Below are positions 6,950 to 13,230 of a stretch of DNA of 13,639 nt, one piece after another (position 1 is the stretch's first letter; every line of letters begins with the position of its first letter). Both the position numbers and the translations under genes were made by a program. The stretch is taken from the NCBI GenBank assembly GCA_025352485.1, contig JANXTJ010000019.1, forward strand, positions 1 through 13,639, given 5' to 3'. This DNA comes from Salinibacterium sp. (GTDB lineage Bacteria; Actinomycetota; Actinomycetes; Actinomycetales; Microbacteriaceae). The notes under the pieces were generated by a model. The model was not told where the DNA came from. It made no database searches and saw nothing but the letters and a program-made list of their open reading frames with translations.

Positions 6950-8241
6950 TGACCAATGACTCCGCGTTCGTCCGAGCAAAAGCCGTTCTGCCGGGCGGGG
7001 TGAATTCGCCGGTGCGCGCCTTTGGCTCGGTCGGGGGCTCACCGATCTCGCTGGTGTCGGCGCGCGGGGCGTACGTGACCGACGTTGAGGGCAGGGAGTA
7101 CGTCGACCTCGTGGGGGCGTGGGGTCCCGCGATTCTGGGGCACGCACATCCAGGGGTTGTGGCCGCGGTGCAGGATGCCGCGGCGAAAGGCCTGGGCTTC
7201 GGGGCATCCACTCCGGGCGAGACGGTGCTCGCCGAGACGGTCATCGCCAGGGTGGGATCACTGGTTGAAAAGATCCGCCTCGTCTCTACCGGCACAGAGG
7301 CGACGATGACGGCGATCCGGTTGGCGCGCGGCGCGACCGGCCGCGACCTGCTGGTGAAGTTCGCCGGCCACTACCACGGGCACTCTGACGGACTGCTGGC
7401 GGAGGCGGGCTCAGGGCTCGCGACCCTCGGCATCCCGGGTTCTGCCGGCGTTCCGGCGGCGATCGCGGCCCAGACGATCGTGATTGGCTACAACGATCTC
7501 GACGCGGTGCGCGCGCTGTTCGCCGCGCGCGGGAGCGAGATCGCTGCGGTCATCGTGGAGGCGGCGGCGGCGAATATGGGCGTCGTTCCGCCCGATAAGG
7601 GTTTCAATGCAGAACTCACCCGCGTCGCTCATCAGCACGGCGCGCTCGTGATCTTGGATGAGGTTCTCACCGGCTTTCGGGTTTCTCCGGCCGGCTGGTG
7701 GGGGCTCGACCGCAGCTACCTGCCCGACCTTGTCACCTACGGCAAGGTTATCGGGGGCGGGCTTCCGCTGGCCGCGCTGGGTGGTCGCGTCGAGCTCATG
7801 GATCTCCTGGCCCCGCTCGGCCCGGTCTATCAGGCCGGCACTCTCAGCGGCAATCCGGTCGCTGTCGCGGCTGGCCTGGCGACGTTCGCCGCCACCGATG
7901 CCGGTGTCTACGCCGCTCTCGACGCGGCGGCGACAGGTATCTCATCCGCACTCTCGGTGGCACTCTCCGCGGAGGGAGTTGAGCACACGATCCAGCGAGC
8001 CGGCAGCCTGTTCTCGATGGCATTCCTGCCCAGCGCGCCGCGAAACTACGATCAGGTCAGGGCCCAGCAGGCATTTCGCTACCCGCCGTTCTTCCACGCC
8101 ATGCTCGACGCGGGGGTGTCGTTGCCGCCGAGCGTATACGAGGCCTGGTTTGTCTCGGCCGCGCACGACGATGAGGCCGTGGGCCGAATCATCGAGGCGT
8201 TACCCCTCGCGGCCAAGGCCGCTGCCGCCGCGCGGGAGTAG
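6937..8241 (+). CDS. hemL: Glutamate-1-semialdehyde 2,1-aminomutase (HemL)
   Basis: PLP enzyme of aminotransferase fold class I that isomerises glutamate-1-semialdehyde (made by HemA) to 5-aminolevulinate, the HemB substrate. The product is 434 residues. Motifs: LPGGVNSPVRAFGSVGG, GAWGPAILGHAHP, VSTGTEATMTAIRLAR, FAGHYHGHSDGLL, LDEVLTGFR, YGKVIGGGLPLAALGG with PLP-binding Lys270, and QAGTLSGNPVA. The usual EP-x-A-x-NMG block reads EAAAANMGVVPP here, with Ala in place of Pro, a mild departure. ATG 6937 is chosen for GGAG at 6925-6928; an in-frame ATG at 6949, forming TAATG with the hemB stop, would also work and shortens the protein by four residues. It appears to be the last gene of the tight hemE-hemL run. 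Confidence 0.96.
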   Translation: MAEVMTNDSAFVRAKAVLPGGVNSPVRAFGSVGGSPISLVSARGAYVTDVEGREYVDLVGAWGPAILGHAHPGVVAAVQDAAAKGLGFGASTPGETVLAETVIARVGSLVEKIRLVSTGTEATMTAIRLARGATGRDLLVKFAGHYHGHSDGLLAEAGSGLATLGIPGSAGVPAAIAAQTIVIGYNDLDAVRALFAARGSEIAAVIVEAAAANMGVVPPDKGFNAELTRVAHQHGALVILDEVLTGFRVSPAGWWGLDRSYLPDLVTYGKVIGGGLPLAALGGRVELMDLLAPLGPVYQAGTLSGNPVAVAAGLATFAATDAGVYAALDAAATGISSALSVALSAEGVEHTIQRAGSLFSMAFLPSAPRNYDQVRAQQAFRYPPFFHAMLDAGVSLPPSVYEAWFVSAAHDDEAVGRIIEALPLAAKAAAAARE

Positions 8242-8264
8242 TTGGGGAACAACGTATTCCCAAC
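8241..8264 (+). repeat. Imperfect inverted repeat at the end of hemL (possible hairpin)
   Basis: GTTGGGGAA (8241-8249) and TTCCCAAC (8257-8264) can pair as an eight-base-pair stem with one bulged G and a 7-nt loop, beginning on the last base of the hemL stop codon. No T-run follows, so it is not a classical intrinsic terminator. It could stabilise the 3' end of the hem transcript, give partial termination, or be a protein-binding palindrome. Confidence 0.4.
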
Positions 8265-8325
8265 GCGGCATAAGTGCGGAATGATGAACTGTACTCGCGC
8301 CGACGACGCCGCGAAAGCCCCGGTT

Positions 8326-8360
8326 TTTACTTCGGACACGCAGGAGGTCCGGGTTATCGT
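8326..8360 (+). promoter_or_regulatory. Possible promoter for the YtxH/holin/DUF3618 trio
   Basis: The 151-bp gap after hemL (8242-8392) is long for this locus. It contains an A/T-richer stretch with TTTACT (8326-8331) and TTATCGT (8354-8360), the latter a plausible -10 about 30 bp before the start codon. Spacing from any -35-like hexamer is not ideal. The call rests mainly on gap size and composition. Confidence 0.25.
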
Positions 8361-8392
8361 GGAAGAGACATCAGCAAAGAATTGGAGTGACC

Positions 8393-8731
8393 ATGAAAGG
8401 CAAGATTCTCCTGGCGGCGGGCATCGGCATCGGCTATGTGCTGGGTACCCGCGCCGGTCGCGAGAAGTACGACAAGATGAAGGCGGCCCTCGACACCCTG
8501 TGGAACGATCCCCGCGTTCAAAAGCGGGTCGACGATGCGCAGGAGTTCGTCAAAGACCGGGCCCCCGATGTCGCCGAGTTTCTTGCGGATGGTGCCAAGA
8601 AGATCGTGTCCCAAGTTTCCGGCGCTAACTCCGCAAAGGGCGCTCAGTCCACCAAGCGGTCAGCGACAAAGACGAGCGCGACGAGCGCCTCCGAGAAGGC
8701 GGCCGCGAAGCCTGCCACAACCGCGAAGTAG
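8393..8731 (+). CDS. Small YtxH-like membrane-anchored protein
   Basis: 112 residues, function unknown. The N-terminus MKGKILLAAGIGIGYVLGTRAGR has a short hydrophobic glycine-rich segment (about 4-17) followed by GTRAGREKYDKMK, the signature I recognise from YtxH-domain proteins of actinobacteria. The middle (about 20-72) is a charged amphipathic helix and the last 35-40 residues are a Lys/Ala/Ser/Thr-rich low-complexity tail. This suggests a membrane-anchored protein with a basic cytoplasmic tail that could touch DNA or anionic lipid. ATG 8393 is chosen because GGAG lies five bases upstream; an in-frame GTG at 8387 would overlap that site. It is followed after 5 bp by the holin-like gene and then DUF3618, a combination I recall as common in actinobacteria, so the three probably act together at the membrane. 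Confidence 0.85.
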   Translation: MKGKILLAAGIGIGYVLGTRAGREKYDKMKAALDTLWNDPRVQKRVDDAQEFVKDRAPDVAEFLADGAKKIVSQVSGANSAKGAQSTKRSATKTSATSASEKAAAKPATTAK

Positions 8732-8736
8732 TCACG

Positions 8737-9180
8737 GTGTCCATTCCGCGACCAACGGACCCGCGAGTCGTGCGCCCAGAGGCCGGCCCGCGCAAGCGCT
8801 CGCTGATTACCCTGATTTCGGATCTGCCCGGGCTGTTCTCGGCCCTCGTGCGTGACGAGCTCGAACAGTTGAAGCGGGAGATCGCCGACAAGCTGAAGCA
8901 CGCCGGAATCGGTGTCGGCCTACTTGCCGGAGCCGCGGCCGTGCTGTTCTTCGCGCTCGGCGTCTTTGTGGCCGCGGGGATCGCGGGGCTTGCCACCGTG
9001 TTGCCCGTCTGGGCCGCCGCCCTCATCGTCGGTGGGGTGCTTCTCATCATCACCGCAATTTTGGTCGGGCTCGGGATTGCGAGCCTGAAAAAGGGTGTGC
9101 CGCCGGCACCGACAAAGACGATCTCGAGCGTGAAGAAAGACTTCACGGCCATTAAGGGAATAGGAGAGCGAGAGTCATGA
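8737..9180 (+). CDS. Phage holin family protein (Actinobacterial Holin-X, holin superfamily III type)
   Basis: 147 residues. A basic N-terminus is followed by LITLISDLPGLFSALVRDELEQLKREI (about 22-49), an amphipathic membrane-proximal helix, then two strongly hydrophobic segments (about 57-83 and 91-116), with a basic tail. This matches the putative Actinobacterial Holin-X family (Pfam Phage_holin_3_6). Despite the name, these are usually chromosomal housekeeping genes; no endolysin or other phage gene lies nearby, so a lysis role is not supported. Start is GTG 8737, five bases after the preceding stop, with little Shine-Dalgarno, so coupling is likely. The stop overlaps the next start (ATGA, 9177-9180). 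Confidence 0.88.
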   Translation: MSIPRPTDPRVVRPEAGPRKRSLITLISDLPGLFSALVRDELEQLKREIADKLKHAGIGVGLLAGAAAVLFFALGVFVAAGIAGLATVLPVWAAALIVGGVLLIITAILVGLGIASLKKGVPPAPTKTISSVKKDFTAIKGIGERES

Positions 9181-9401
9181 GCTCAATTGAGTCACGAATT
9201 GCCACCAGCCGCGCCGAACTCCAAGGCACTCTCGATGCAATTGAAGACAAACTAAATGTTCCCAAGCGCGTCAACGAGCTCACCACCAGGGCGCGTTTGT
9301 CTTACGACATCAACCCGCTGCCGTGGATCATTGGCGCGGCCGTTGCCGCTGTCGCCGTCGTGGGGATCATCGCGTGGGCGGTTCTCAGCGACGACGACTA
9401 G
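9177..9401 (+). CDS. DUF3618 domain-containing small membrane protein
   Basis: 74 residues of unknown function. The N-terminal half SSIESRIATSRAELQGTLDAIEDKLN is the DUF3618 pattern (acid/base-rich helix with the E-x(2)-R...L-x(2)-T-x(2)-A-x-E spacing), followed by a single transmembrane segment at about 48-70 and an acidic SDDD end. ATG 9177 overlaps the stop of the holin-like gene and has AGGAGAG upstream, so it is translated with that gene. As the third member of the YtxH/holin/DUF3618 cassette it probably contributes to the same envelope function. Confidence 0.88.
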   Translation: MSSIESRIATSRAELQGTLDAIEDKLNVPKRVNELTTRARLSYDINPLPWIIGAAVAAVAVVGIIAWAVLSDDD

Positions 9402-9419
9402 GTTGCCGATTCGCGCGAG

Positions 9420-9438
9420 CCTCCCCGCTCAGGGGAGG
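9420..9438 (+). promoter_or_regulatory. Perfect 7-bp hairpin enclosing the hemD Shine-Dalgarno
   Basis: CCTCCCC (9420-9426), a 5-nt loop GCTCA, and GGGGAGG (9432-9438) form a perfect all-strong stem. The 3' arm is the hemD ribosome binding site, 8 bp before ATG 9447. Folding would hide the site, so the hairpin could limit hemD translation or make it depend on ribosomes arriving from DUF3618 (stop at 9401). No T-run follows, so intrinsic termination is unlikely. Confidence 0.55.
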
Positions 9439-9446
9439 ATAGGCGC

Positions 9447-10208
9447 ATGGCAGCCAAACCGCTGAGCGGATGGCGCGTGCTGGTACCCCGAGGCGGTAAC
9501 TGGGGTGATGGCATCGCGGCAACTCTCAGAACCTTCGGCGCGATTCCCGTCATTGCGCCCATGATCAATTTTGCGAGCGCGGATGACGGCCCGGCGCTGG
9601 TCAACGCCCTGCACGAATTGCAGGACGGCCAGTTCAACTGGTTGGTGATTACGAGCGCGACCACTGTCGATGTGTTGACCGGGCAGGGGGTCAGCATTCC
9701 GGCATCCACTCGGATTGCGGCCGTGGGTGAGACGACGGCCGCAGCCCTTGCCCTCGCGGGCTACCGGGTAGATTTTGTGCCGACGGCCGACAATTCGGCA
9801 CGCGGCCTCGTGAAGGAGTGGCCCAAGTCGGAGATAGCCGGGCGAGTGCTCGTTCCGCAGTCCGATATCGCAGAGCCGAACCTGGTGACCGGTCTCGGCA
9901 AGTTGGGGCTGGACGTGGTTTTCGTGGCGGCCTACCGCACGGTCGGCGTGTCCGTCGCCGATGCCGTGCGAGCGGATGTCGCATCCGGGCGCATCGGGGC
10001 AATTCTGGTCAGTTCTGGATCGGTCGCTCGCCAGATCGCCGCCCAATTGGCGCCCCTGCCGACCGCCACACTCGTCGCCTGCATCGGACCGCGCACCGCC
10101 TTCGATGCCCGCGCTGCCGGGCTTACCGTCGACGTCATCGCCGAAGACCGCTCGGCCGATTCGCTGGTCGCGGCTCTGGTCGAGCACGCCACCGCGCCGA
10201 CCGAATAG
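9447..10208 (+). CDS. hemD: Uroporphyrinogen-III synthase (HemD)
   Basis: Cyclises hydroxymethylbilane with inversion of ring D to give uroporphyrinogen III, the HemE substrate. HemD is poorly conserved, but this 253-residue protein has the expected two-domain pattern: LSGWRVLVPRGGNWG at the start, PMINF, NWLVITSATTVDVL (the WLV-hSS block), RIAAVGETTAAAL with Gly-x-x-T, RVLVPQSDIAEPNLV, AAYRTVG, ILVSSGSVARQI and CIGPRTAFDARAAGL (family G-x-x-T-A). ATG 9447 has GGGGAGG at 9432-9438. It lies 45 bp after the DUF3618 gene, separated from hemC and hemB by hemL and the membrane trio, whereas in many bacteria it adjoins hemC. It is the last plus-strand gene before a convergent junction. Confidence 0.93.
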   Translation: MAAKPLSGWRVLVPRGGNWGDGIAATLRTFGAIPVIAPMINFASADDGPALVNALHELQDGQFNWLVITSATTVDVLTGQGVSIPASTRIAAVGETTAAALALAGYRVDFVPTADNSARGLVKEWPKSEIAGRVLVPQSDIAEPNLVTGLGKLGLDVVFVAAYRTVGVSVADAVRADVASGRIGAILVSSGSVARQIAAQLAPLPTATLVACIGPRTAFDARAAGLTVDVIAEDRSADSLVAALVEHATAPTE

Positions 10209-10210
10209 CC

Positions 10211-10250
10211 GCCAGCTCGCCGGGCAGCAGCTCGCTCCGCTGGCAGCCCG
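10211..10250. terminator. Possible bidirectional terminator at the hemD/DUF1304 convergent junction
   Basis: The 60-bp junction is very GC-rich with competing inverted repeats: GCCAGC (10211-10216) with GCTGGC (10239-10244), or CGGGC (10221-10225) with GCCCG (10246-10250) stacked on CAGC/GCTG. No T-run accompanies either. The position between two convergent genes is the main support. Confidence 0.35.
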
Positions 10251-10268
10251 CCCGGGTTGCCGGGTCCG

Positions 10269-10685
10269 CTAGCCCGCTGAGGCGTTGGCGACGCCGAGAG
10301 CAATGAGGATGACGCCCAGCAATGGTGCGACCCCCTGGACCAGTGCGGCGCGCGCGAGCCGAGGCGATGACGTGACCAGCACGATTGAGGCGAGCACCAT
10401 GCTCGCGCCCGCGAAGATCGTGAGGGCGAGCCCGGCCTGCGAGAGCGGCGGAGTGGCCAGCAGGATCAGGCCAAGGCTCACGCCGATGCCGAGAAACAGG
10501 TTGTAAAAGCCTTGGTTGTAGGCCATCGGCCGAATCGTGTCTGCCTGCGCCTGGCTGGTCAGCCCGAAGTTTTTCCAGGTGGACGGCTTCGACCACACCA
10601 CGCTCTCGAGGAAAAATATGTACAGGTGGATGAGGGCGGCGATCCCCAGCAGCGCGGATCCGACGATGAGTAAAGCTCCGGTCAT
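10269..10685 (-). CDS. DUF1304 domain-containing membrane protein
   Basis: 138-residue integral membrane protein of unknown function. Four hydrophobic segments are evident (about 4-26, 58-78, 84-105 and 112-134). Between the first two lies a polar loop with HLYIFFLESVVWSKPSTWKNF and MAYNQGFYNLFLG; the acidic residue and these aromatic blocks are the DUF1304 signature as I recall it. The ATG at 10685 has no clear Shine-Dalgarno; GACACT seven bases upstream could be a leaderless -10. It lies 39 bp downstream of pfkA on the same strand and may instead be cotranscribed with it. No functional link to glycolysis is evident. Confidence 0.88.
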   Translation of the reverse strand: MTGALLIVGSALLGIAALIHLYIFFLESVVWSKPSTWKNFGLTSQAQADTIRPMAYNQGFYNLFLGIGVSLGLILLATPPLSQAGLALTIFAGASMVLASIVLVTSSPRLARAALVQGVAPLLGVILIALGVANASAG

Positions 10686-10724
10686 GGCGTTAGTGTCCCA
10701 CGGATGGCGCCGCCAGCAACAGCG

Positions 10725-11750
10725 TTAGCCGAAGAGAATCGCGGCCTCGTCGTAGCGCGACTGCGGCACGGTGTTGAGCTTGCCGAGGGCATCCTCGAAC
10801 GCAACGTGAGTGATGGATGTTCCGCTGAGGGACACCATCCGGCCCCACCGGCCGTGGATGACGGAGTCGACAGCGGCCATTCCGTAGCGGGTTGCCAACA
10901 CGCGGTCGTACGCGGTCGGGGTGCCGCCGCGCTGAATGTGCCCCAGCGTGGTCGCGCGGGTCTCGACGCCGGTTCTCGCCTCAATTTCGGGCGCAAGGAG
11001 GTCGCCGATGCCGCCGAGGCGGGGGCGTCCGAAGGCGTCGAGTCCGCGTTCGGAGTGGGCGTCATCCATGGTGTCGAGCTTGAAACCTTCGGCAACCACG
11101 ATCAGTGGGGCGCGCCCGCGATCTTTGGCGGACTGTACCCACTTGCAGATCTGCTCGATGGTGGTCTTCTGCTCGGGGATGAGGATGGCGTGCGCCCCCG
11201 CAGCCATGCCAGAGTGCAGCGCGATCCAGCCCACGTGGCGGCCCATCACCTCCGCCACCATGCACCGACCGTGCGAATCGCCGGTCGTGCGCAGCCGGTC
11301 CATCGCCTCGGTGGCGATCTCGACCGCCGTATCGAAGCCGAAGGTGTAGTCAGTGGCCGAGAGGTCATTGTCGACCGTCTTGGGCACGCCCACGATTTTG
11401 ACTCCCGCGTCGGTGAGCCTCTTCGCGGCCGCAAGCGTGCCTTCGCCGCCGATGGCGATGAGGGAGTCAACCCCGAGGCGAGCCATGTTTTCCCTGACCA
11501 GCTCGGCGCTGCCTTCGCCCTCGAAGGGGTTGGTGCGTGAGGTGCCGAGGATCGTGCCGCCCTGCTTGGCGATGCCCTGAATGTCTTTGCGCGCCAGCGG
11601 AATGATGTTGCCCTCGACCACTCCCCGCCACCCGTCGCGGAAGCCGACGAACTCGGTGTCGTAGATCTGGATGCCCTTGAGCACGGCCCCACGGATGACG
11701 GCGTTCAGGCCGGGACAATCGCCACCACTGGTCAGAATTCCAATACTCAT
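10725..11750 (-). CDS. pfkA: 6-phosphofructokinase (PfkA family)
   Basis: Phosphorylates fructose 6-phosphate to fructose 1,6-bisphosphate in glycolysis. 341 residues from ATG 11750, beginning MSIGILTSGGDCPGLNAVIRG. Other blocks: GFRDGWRGV, GGTILGTSRTNPF, IAIGGEGTLAAAKRL, GVPKTVDNDL with catalytic Asp127 (Escherichia coli numbering coincides here), EVMGRHVGWIA, ILIPEQ, VVAEGF, and LGHIQRGGTPTAYDR. At the donor-determining sites it has Gly104 (in GGEGT) and Lys124 (in PKTVDND). Gly104 is typical of ATP enzymes and Lys124 of pyrophosphate enzymes; this mixed state is known in actinobacterial PFKs with either donor, so the phosphate donor cannot be read from sequence. The frame stays open upstream to about 12065, but conserved sequence begins at 11750. 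It is divergent from the DUF4190-like gene with a 91-bp spacer. Confidence 0.95.
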   Translation of the reverse strand: MSIGILTSGGDCPGLNAVIRGAVLKGIQIYDTEFVGFRDGWRGVVEGNIIPLARKDIQGIAKQGGTILGTSRTNPFEGEGSAELVRENMARLGVDSLIAIGGEGTLAAAKRLTDAGVKIVGVPKTVDNDLSATDYTFGFDTAVEIATEAMDRLRTTGDSHGRCMVAEVMGRHVGWIALHSGMAAGAHAILIPEQKTTIEQICKWVQSAKDRGRAPLIVVAEGFKLDTMDDAHSERGLDAFGRPRLGGIGDLLAPEIEARTGVETRATTLGHIQRGGTPTAYDRVLATRYGMAAVDSVIHGRWGRMVSLSGTSITHVAFEDALGKLNTVPQSRYDEAAILFG

Positions 11751-11759
11751 GTGTCCATC

Positions 11760-11788
11760 TTGCCGTGTCTGTCCGGCAACGGTAGAGT
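11760..11788 (+). promoter_or_regulatory. Promoter for the DUF4190-like gene (TTGCCG-N17-TAGAGT)
   Basis: TTGCCG (11760-11765) and TAGAGT (11783-11788) are separated by exactly 17 bp, each matching the sigma-70-type consensus at 4 of 6 positions. GGTAGAGT is a typical actinobacterial -10. Transcription would start near 11795, giving an untranslated leader of about 47 nt before ATG 11842. On the opposite strand TTGACT (11791-11786) overlaps this -10 and could serve as a -35 toward pfkA, but no good matching -10 was found, so the pfkA promoter remains unassigned. Confidence 0.6.
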
Positions 11789-11841
11789 CAACCGACCTCG
11801 CCGGACTCCCGGTGGCGCGCGATTTCATAAGAAAGCGAAAA

Positions 11842-12150
11842 ATGACGGATGTAACCTCAGCTCCGGCCTCAACCGAGGGCAAGACCCTCGGAATTGTCGG
11901 ACTTATCCTCAGCTTCTTCAGCGGACCGATCGGCCTCATTGTGAGCGCCATTGCTCGCTCGCAGTCGAAGAAGGCCGGACTCAAGAACGGACCGGCCACC
12001 GCCGGAATCGTCATCGGCCTGATCTCCACGATCGGCCTGGTTCTGATCATCGTCGGAAGCGTCATTGGGGCCGGTGCCCTCGCTTCGCAGTGCGCAACCC
12101 TCGGCCCGGGCGTTCACCAGTCCGGTGCGACCACCATCACCTGCGGCTAG
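11842..12150 (+). CDS. Small DUF4190-like membrane protein
   Basis: 102-residue predicted membrane protein. A short polar N-terminus (1-14) is followed by GKTLGIVGLILSFFSGPIGL (hydrophobic segment about 16-37), a basic ARSQSKKAGLKNGPAT loop, a second hydrophobic segment (about 53-79), and a short tail carrying Cys84 and Cys101. The LGIVGLIL...G-x-x-x-S-x-I-A and GIVIGLI repeats are the DUF4190 style common in actinobacteria; no activity is known. If the tail is outside the membrane the two Cys could form a disulfide, which is inference. ATG 11842 has only a weak purine stretch (AAGAAAG) upstream. The gene has its own promoter and ends at a strong terminator, so it is monocistronic. Confidence 0.82.
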   Translation: MTDVTSAPASTEGKTLGIVGLILSFFSGPIGLIVSAIARSQSKKAGLKNGPATAGIVIGLISTIGLVLIIVGSVIGAGALASQCATLGPGVHQSGATTITCG

Positions 12151-12166
12151 TCACTACTTAACGCAT

Positions 12167-12199
12167 CGAAGCGCCCCCGGAGTGTCCGGGGGCGCTTCG
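12167..12199. terminator. Strong perfect-stem terminator between the convergent DUF4190-like gene and trhO
   Basis: CGAAGCGCCCCCGGA (12167-12181) and TCCGGGGGCGCTTCG (12185-12199) are exact reverse complements, a 15-bp stem with a GTG triloop, 16 bp after the TAG of the DUF4190-like gene. There is only a short T-containing tail (TCGTCG), as is common for actinobacterial terminators. Being symmetric it could also stop transcription arriving from trhO. The following 12200-12290 is GC-rich spacer with short GCGCTGCG/CGCGCGC-type repeats and no reading frame I can support. Confidence 0.85.
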
Positions 12200-12290
12200 T
12201 CGTAGCCGCGGCCCGGAAGCCCGGTGGCGCTGCGTCGCCTGCGCGCGCTACTCCGCTTGCGCTGCGCCGACCGCGGCCTGCCCTCCGGCG

Positions 12291-13187
12291 TTACTCTCGG
12301 CTGTCAGCGCGGCCCGGTGTTGCCTGGTGTTGCCCGCAGTGCACGGGCGCGGCACCGCAGTTGGCGCAGACCACGAACTGCTCACGGCACGATAGTTCGC
12401 TGCAGTTCTGCATCCTGCTGGTTGGCTCGCGGCATTCACGGCATTCGCCGATTACCGCGGCGGCGTCGCTGAAGCGCACCGACATGCGGTTGTCGAAAAC
12501 GTAGAGTGAGCCGTCCCACAAGCCGGAGTCGCCATACTGGGCTCCGTAGGCCGCAATGCCGCCTTCGAGCTGGTAGACCTCGGAGAAACCGCGGCTGACC
12601 ATCAGCGCTGACAAAACTTCGCAGCGGATGCCGCCGGTGCAGTATGTCACGATGGGCTCGTTCTTGAGGTGGTCGTACTTGCCGCTGTCGAGCTCGGCCA
12701 CGAACTCACGAGTGTTGGCGACGGCCGGGATCACGGCATCCCGAAAGTGGCCGATCTGCGCCTCGAAGGCATTGCGGCCATCGAAGAACGTGATCGGTTT
12801 TGCCGCCGCGAGGTCGTGCAGTTGCGTCGGCGTCAGTTTCGCCCCGCCGCCGACGACCCCGGTCGCATCGACGACGAGCTGGCCAGGGGCGCCAAAGCTC
12901 ACCAGTTCGCGGCGCACCTTGACGCTGAGCCTGGGGAAGTCGGCGCCCAGCCCTTCGCTGAACTTGAAGTCGATGTCGTGAAACGGCCCGTACTGGCGAG
13001 TCTTGCGCACATACTTTTTGACCGCGGCGAGTTCGCCGCCCACGGTGCCGTTGATGCCATCCGTCGAGATGATGATGCGCCCGCCCAGGCCGAGCGATTC
13101 GCCCAGGTCGCGCTGCCACAGACGCACCGCTTCGGGGTCGGCGAGGGGGGTGAACGCGTAAAAGAGGAGAATTTTTGGGACGGCCAC
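12291..13187 (-). CDS. trhO: tRNA uridine(34) hydroxylase TrhO (YceA, rhodanese domain)
   Basis: Oxygen-dependent hydroxylation of U34 in certain tRNA anticodons to 5-hydroxyuridine is the role shown for TrhO/YceA; these proteins are often annotated as rhodanese-related sulfurtransferases. From GTG 13187 the product is 298 residues: KILLFYAFTPLADPE at the start, GRIIISTDGINGTVGG, the linker VRRELVSFG, a rhodanese domain with FFDGRNAFEAQIGHF and the active-site loop YCTGGIRCEVLSALM (Cys183), then VYQLEGGIAAYG and WDGSLYVFDNRMSV. The C-terminus (about 248-286) has Cys clusters ECRECREP, NCSELSCREQ, CANCG and HCGQH that look like a zinc-binding tail. The frame stays open to 13271, but that would cover the divergent gene's start. 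No Shine-Dalgarno is seen; a TACACT 8 bp before GTG suggests a leaderless mRNA. Confidence 0.92.
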   Translation of the reverse strand: MAVPKILLFYAFTPLADPEAVRLWQRDLGESLGLGGRIIISTDGINGTVGGELAAVKKYVRKTRQYGPFHDIDFKFSEGLGADFPRLSVKVRRELVSFGAPGQLVVDATGVVGGGAKLTPTQLHDLAAAKPITFFDGRNAFEAQIGHFRDAVIPAVANTREFVAELDSGKYDHLKNEPIVTYCTGGIRCEVLSALMVSRGFSEVYQLEGGIAAYGAQYGDSGLWDGSLYVFDNRMSVRFSDAAAVIGECRECREPTSRMQNCSELSCREQFVVCANCGAAPVHCGQHQATPGRADSRE

Positions 13188-13230
13188 GAGAGTCAAGTGT
13201 AGGTCGGACCCCTCGCGTACCCTGAAGAGC
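13188..13230. promoter_or_regulatory. Compact divergent promoter region between trhO and the AlkA-like gene
   Basis: The 43-bp spacer contains TACCCT (13218-13223) 7 bp before ATG 13231 on the plus strand and, on the minus strand, TACACT about 8 bp before GTG 13187. Both positions fit -10 boxes of leaderless transcripts. Each matches the consensus only partly, and clear -35 hexamers were not found. Confidence 0.4.

Noticed and set aside
8242..8628. Plus-strand frame beginning right after hemL, with AGGAGG at 8342-8347 ahead of an internal GTG (8359)
   Set aside because: It overlaps the YtxH-like gene in another frame, gives no recognisable product, and the better-spaced ribosome site belongs to ATG 8393.
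8737..9180. Holin-family gene as a sign of a prophage or lysis cassette
   Set aside because: No endolysin, structural, integrase or attachment-site sequence is nearby; Holin-X-type genes are ordinary chromosomal members in actinobacteria.
11751..12065. Upstream extension of the pfkA reading frame
   Set aside because: PFK family sequence begins at MSIGILTSGGD (11750); the extension is antisense to the DUF4190-like gene and has no conserved sequence.
12200..12290. GC-rich spacer with GCGCTGCG/CGCGCGC-like words, considered as a mobile repeat element or small RNA
   Set aside because: No clear terminal inverted repeats, target duplication or promoter; too short and compositionally biased to call.
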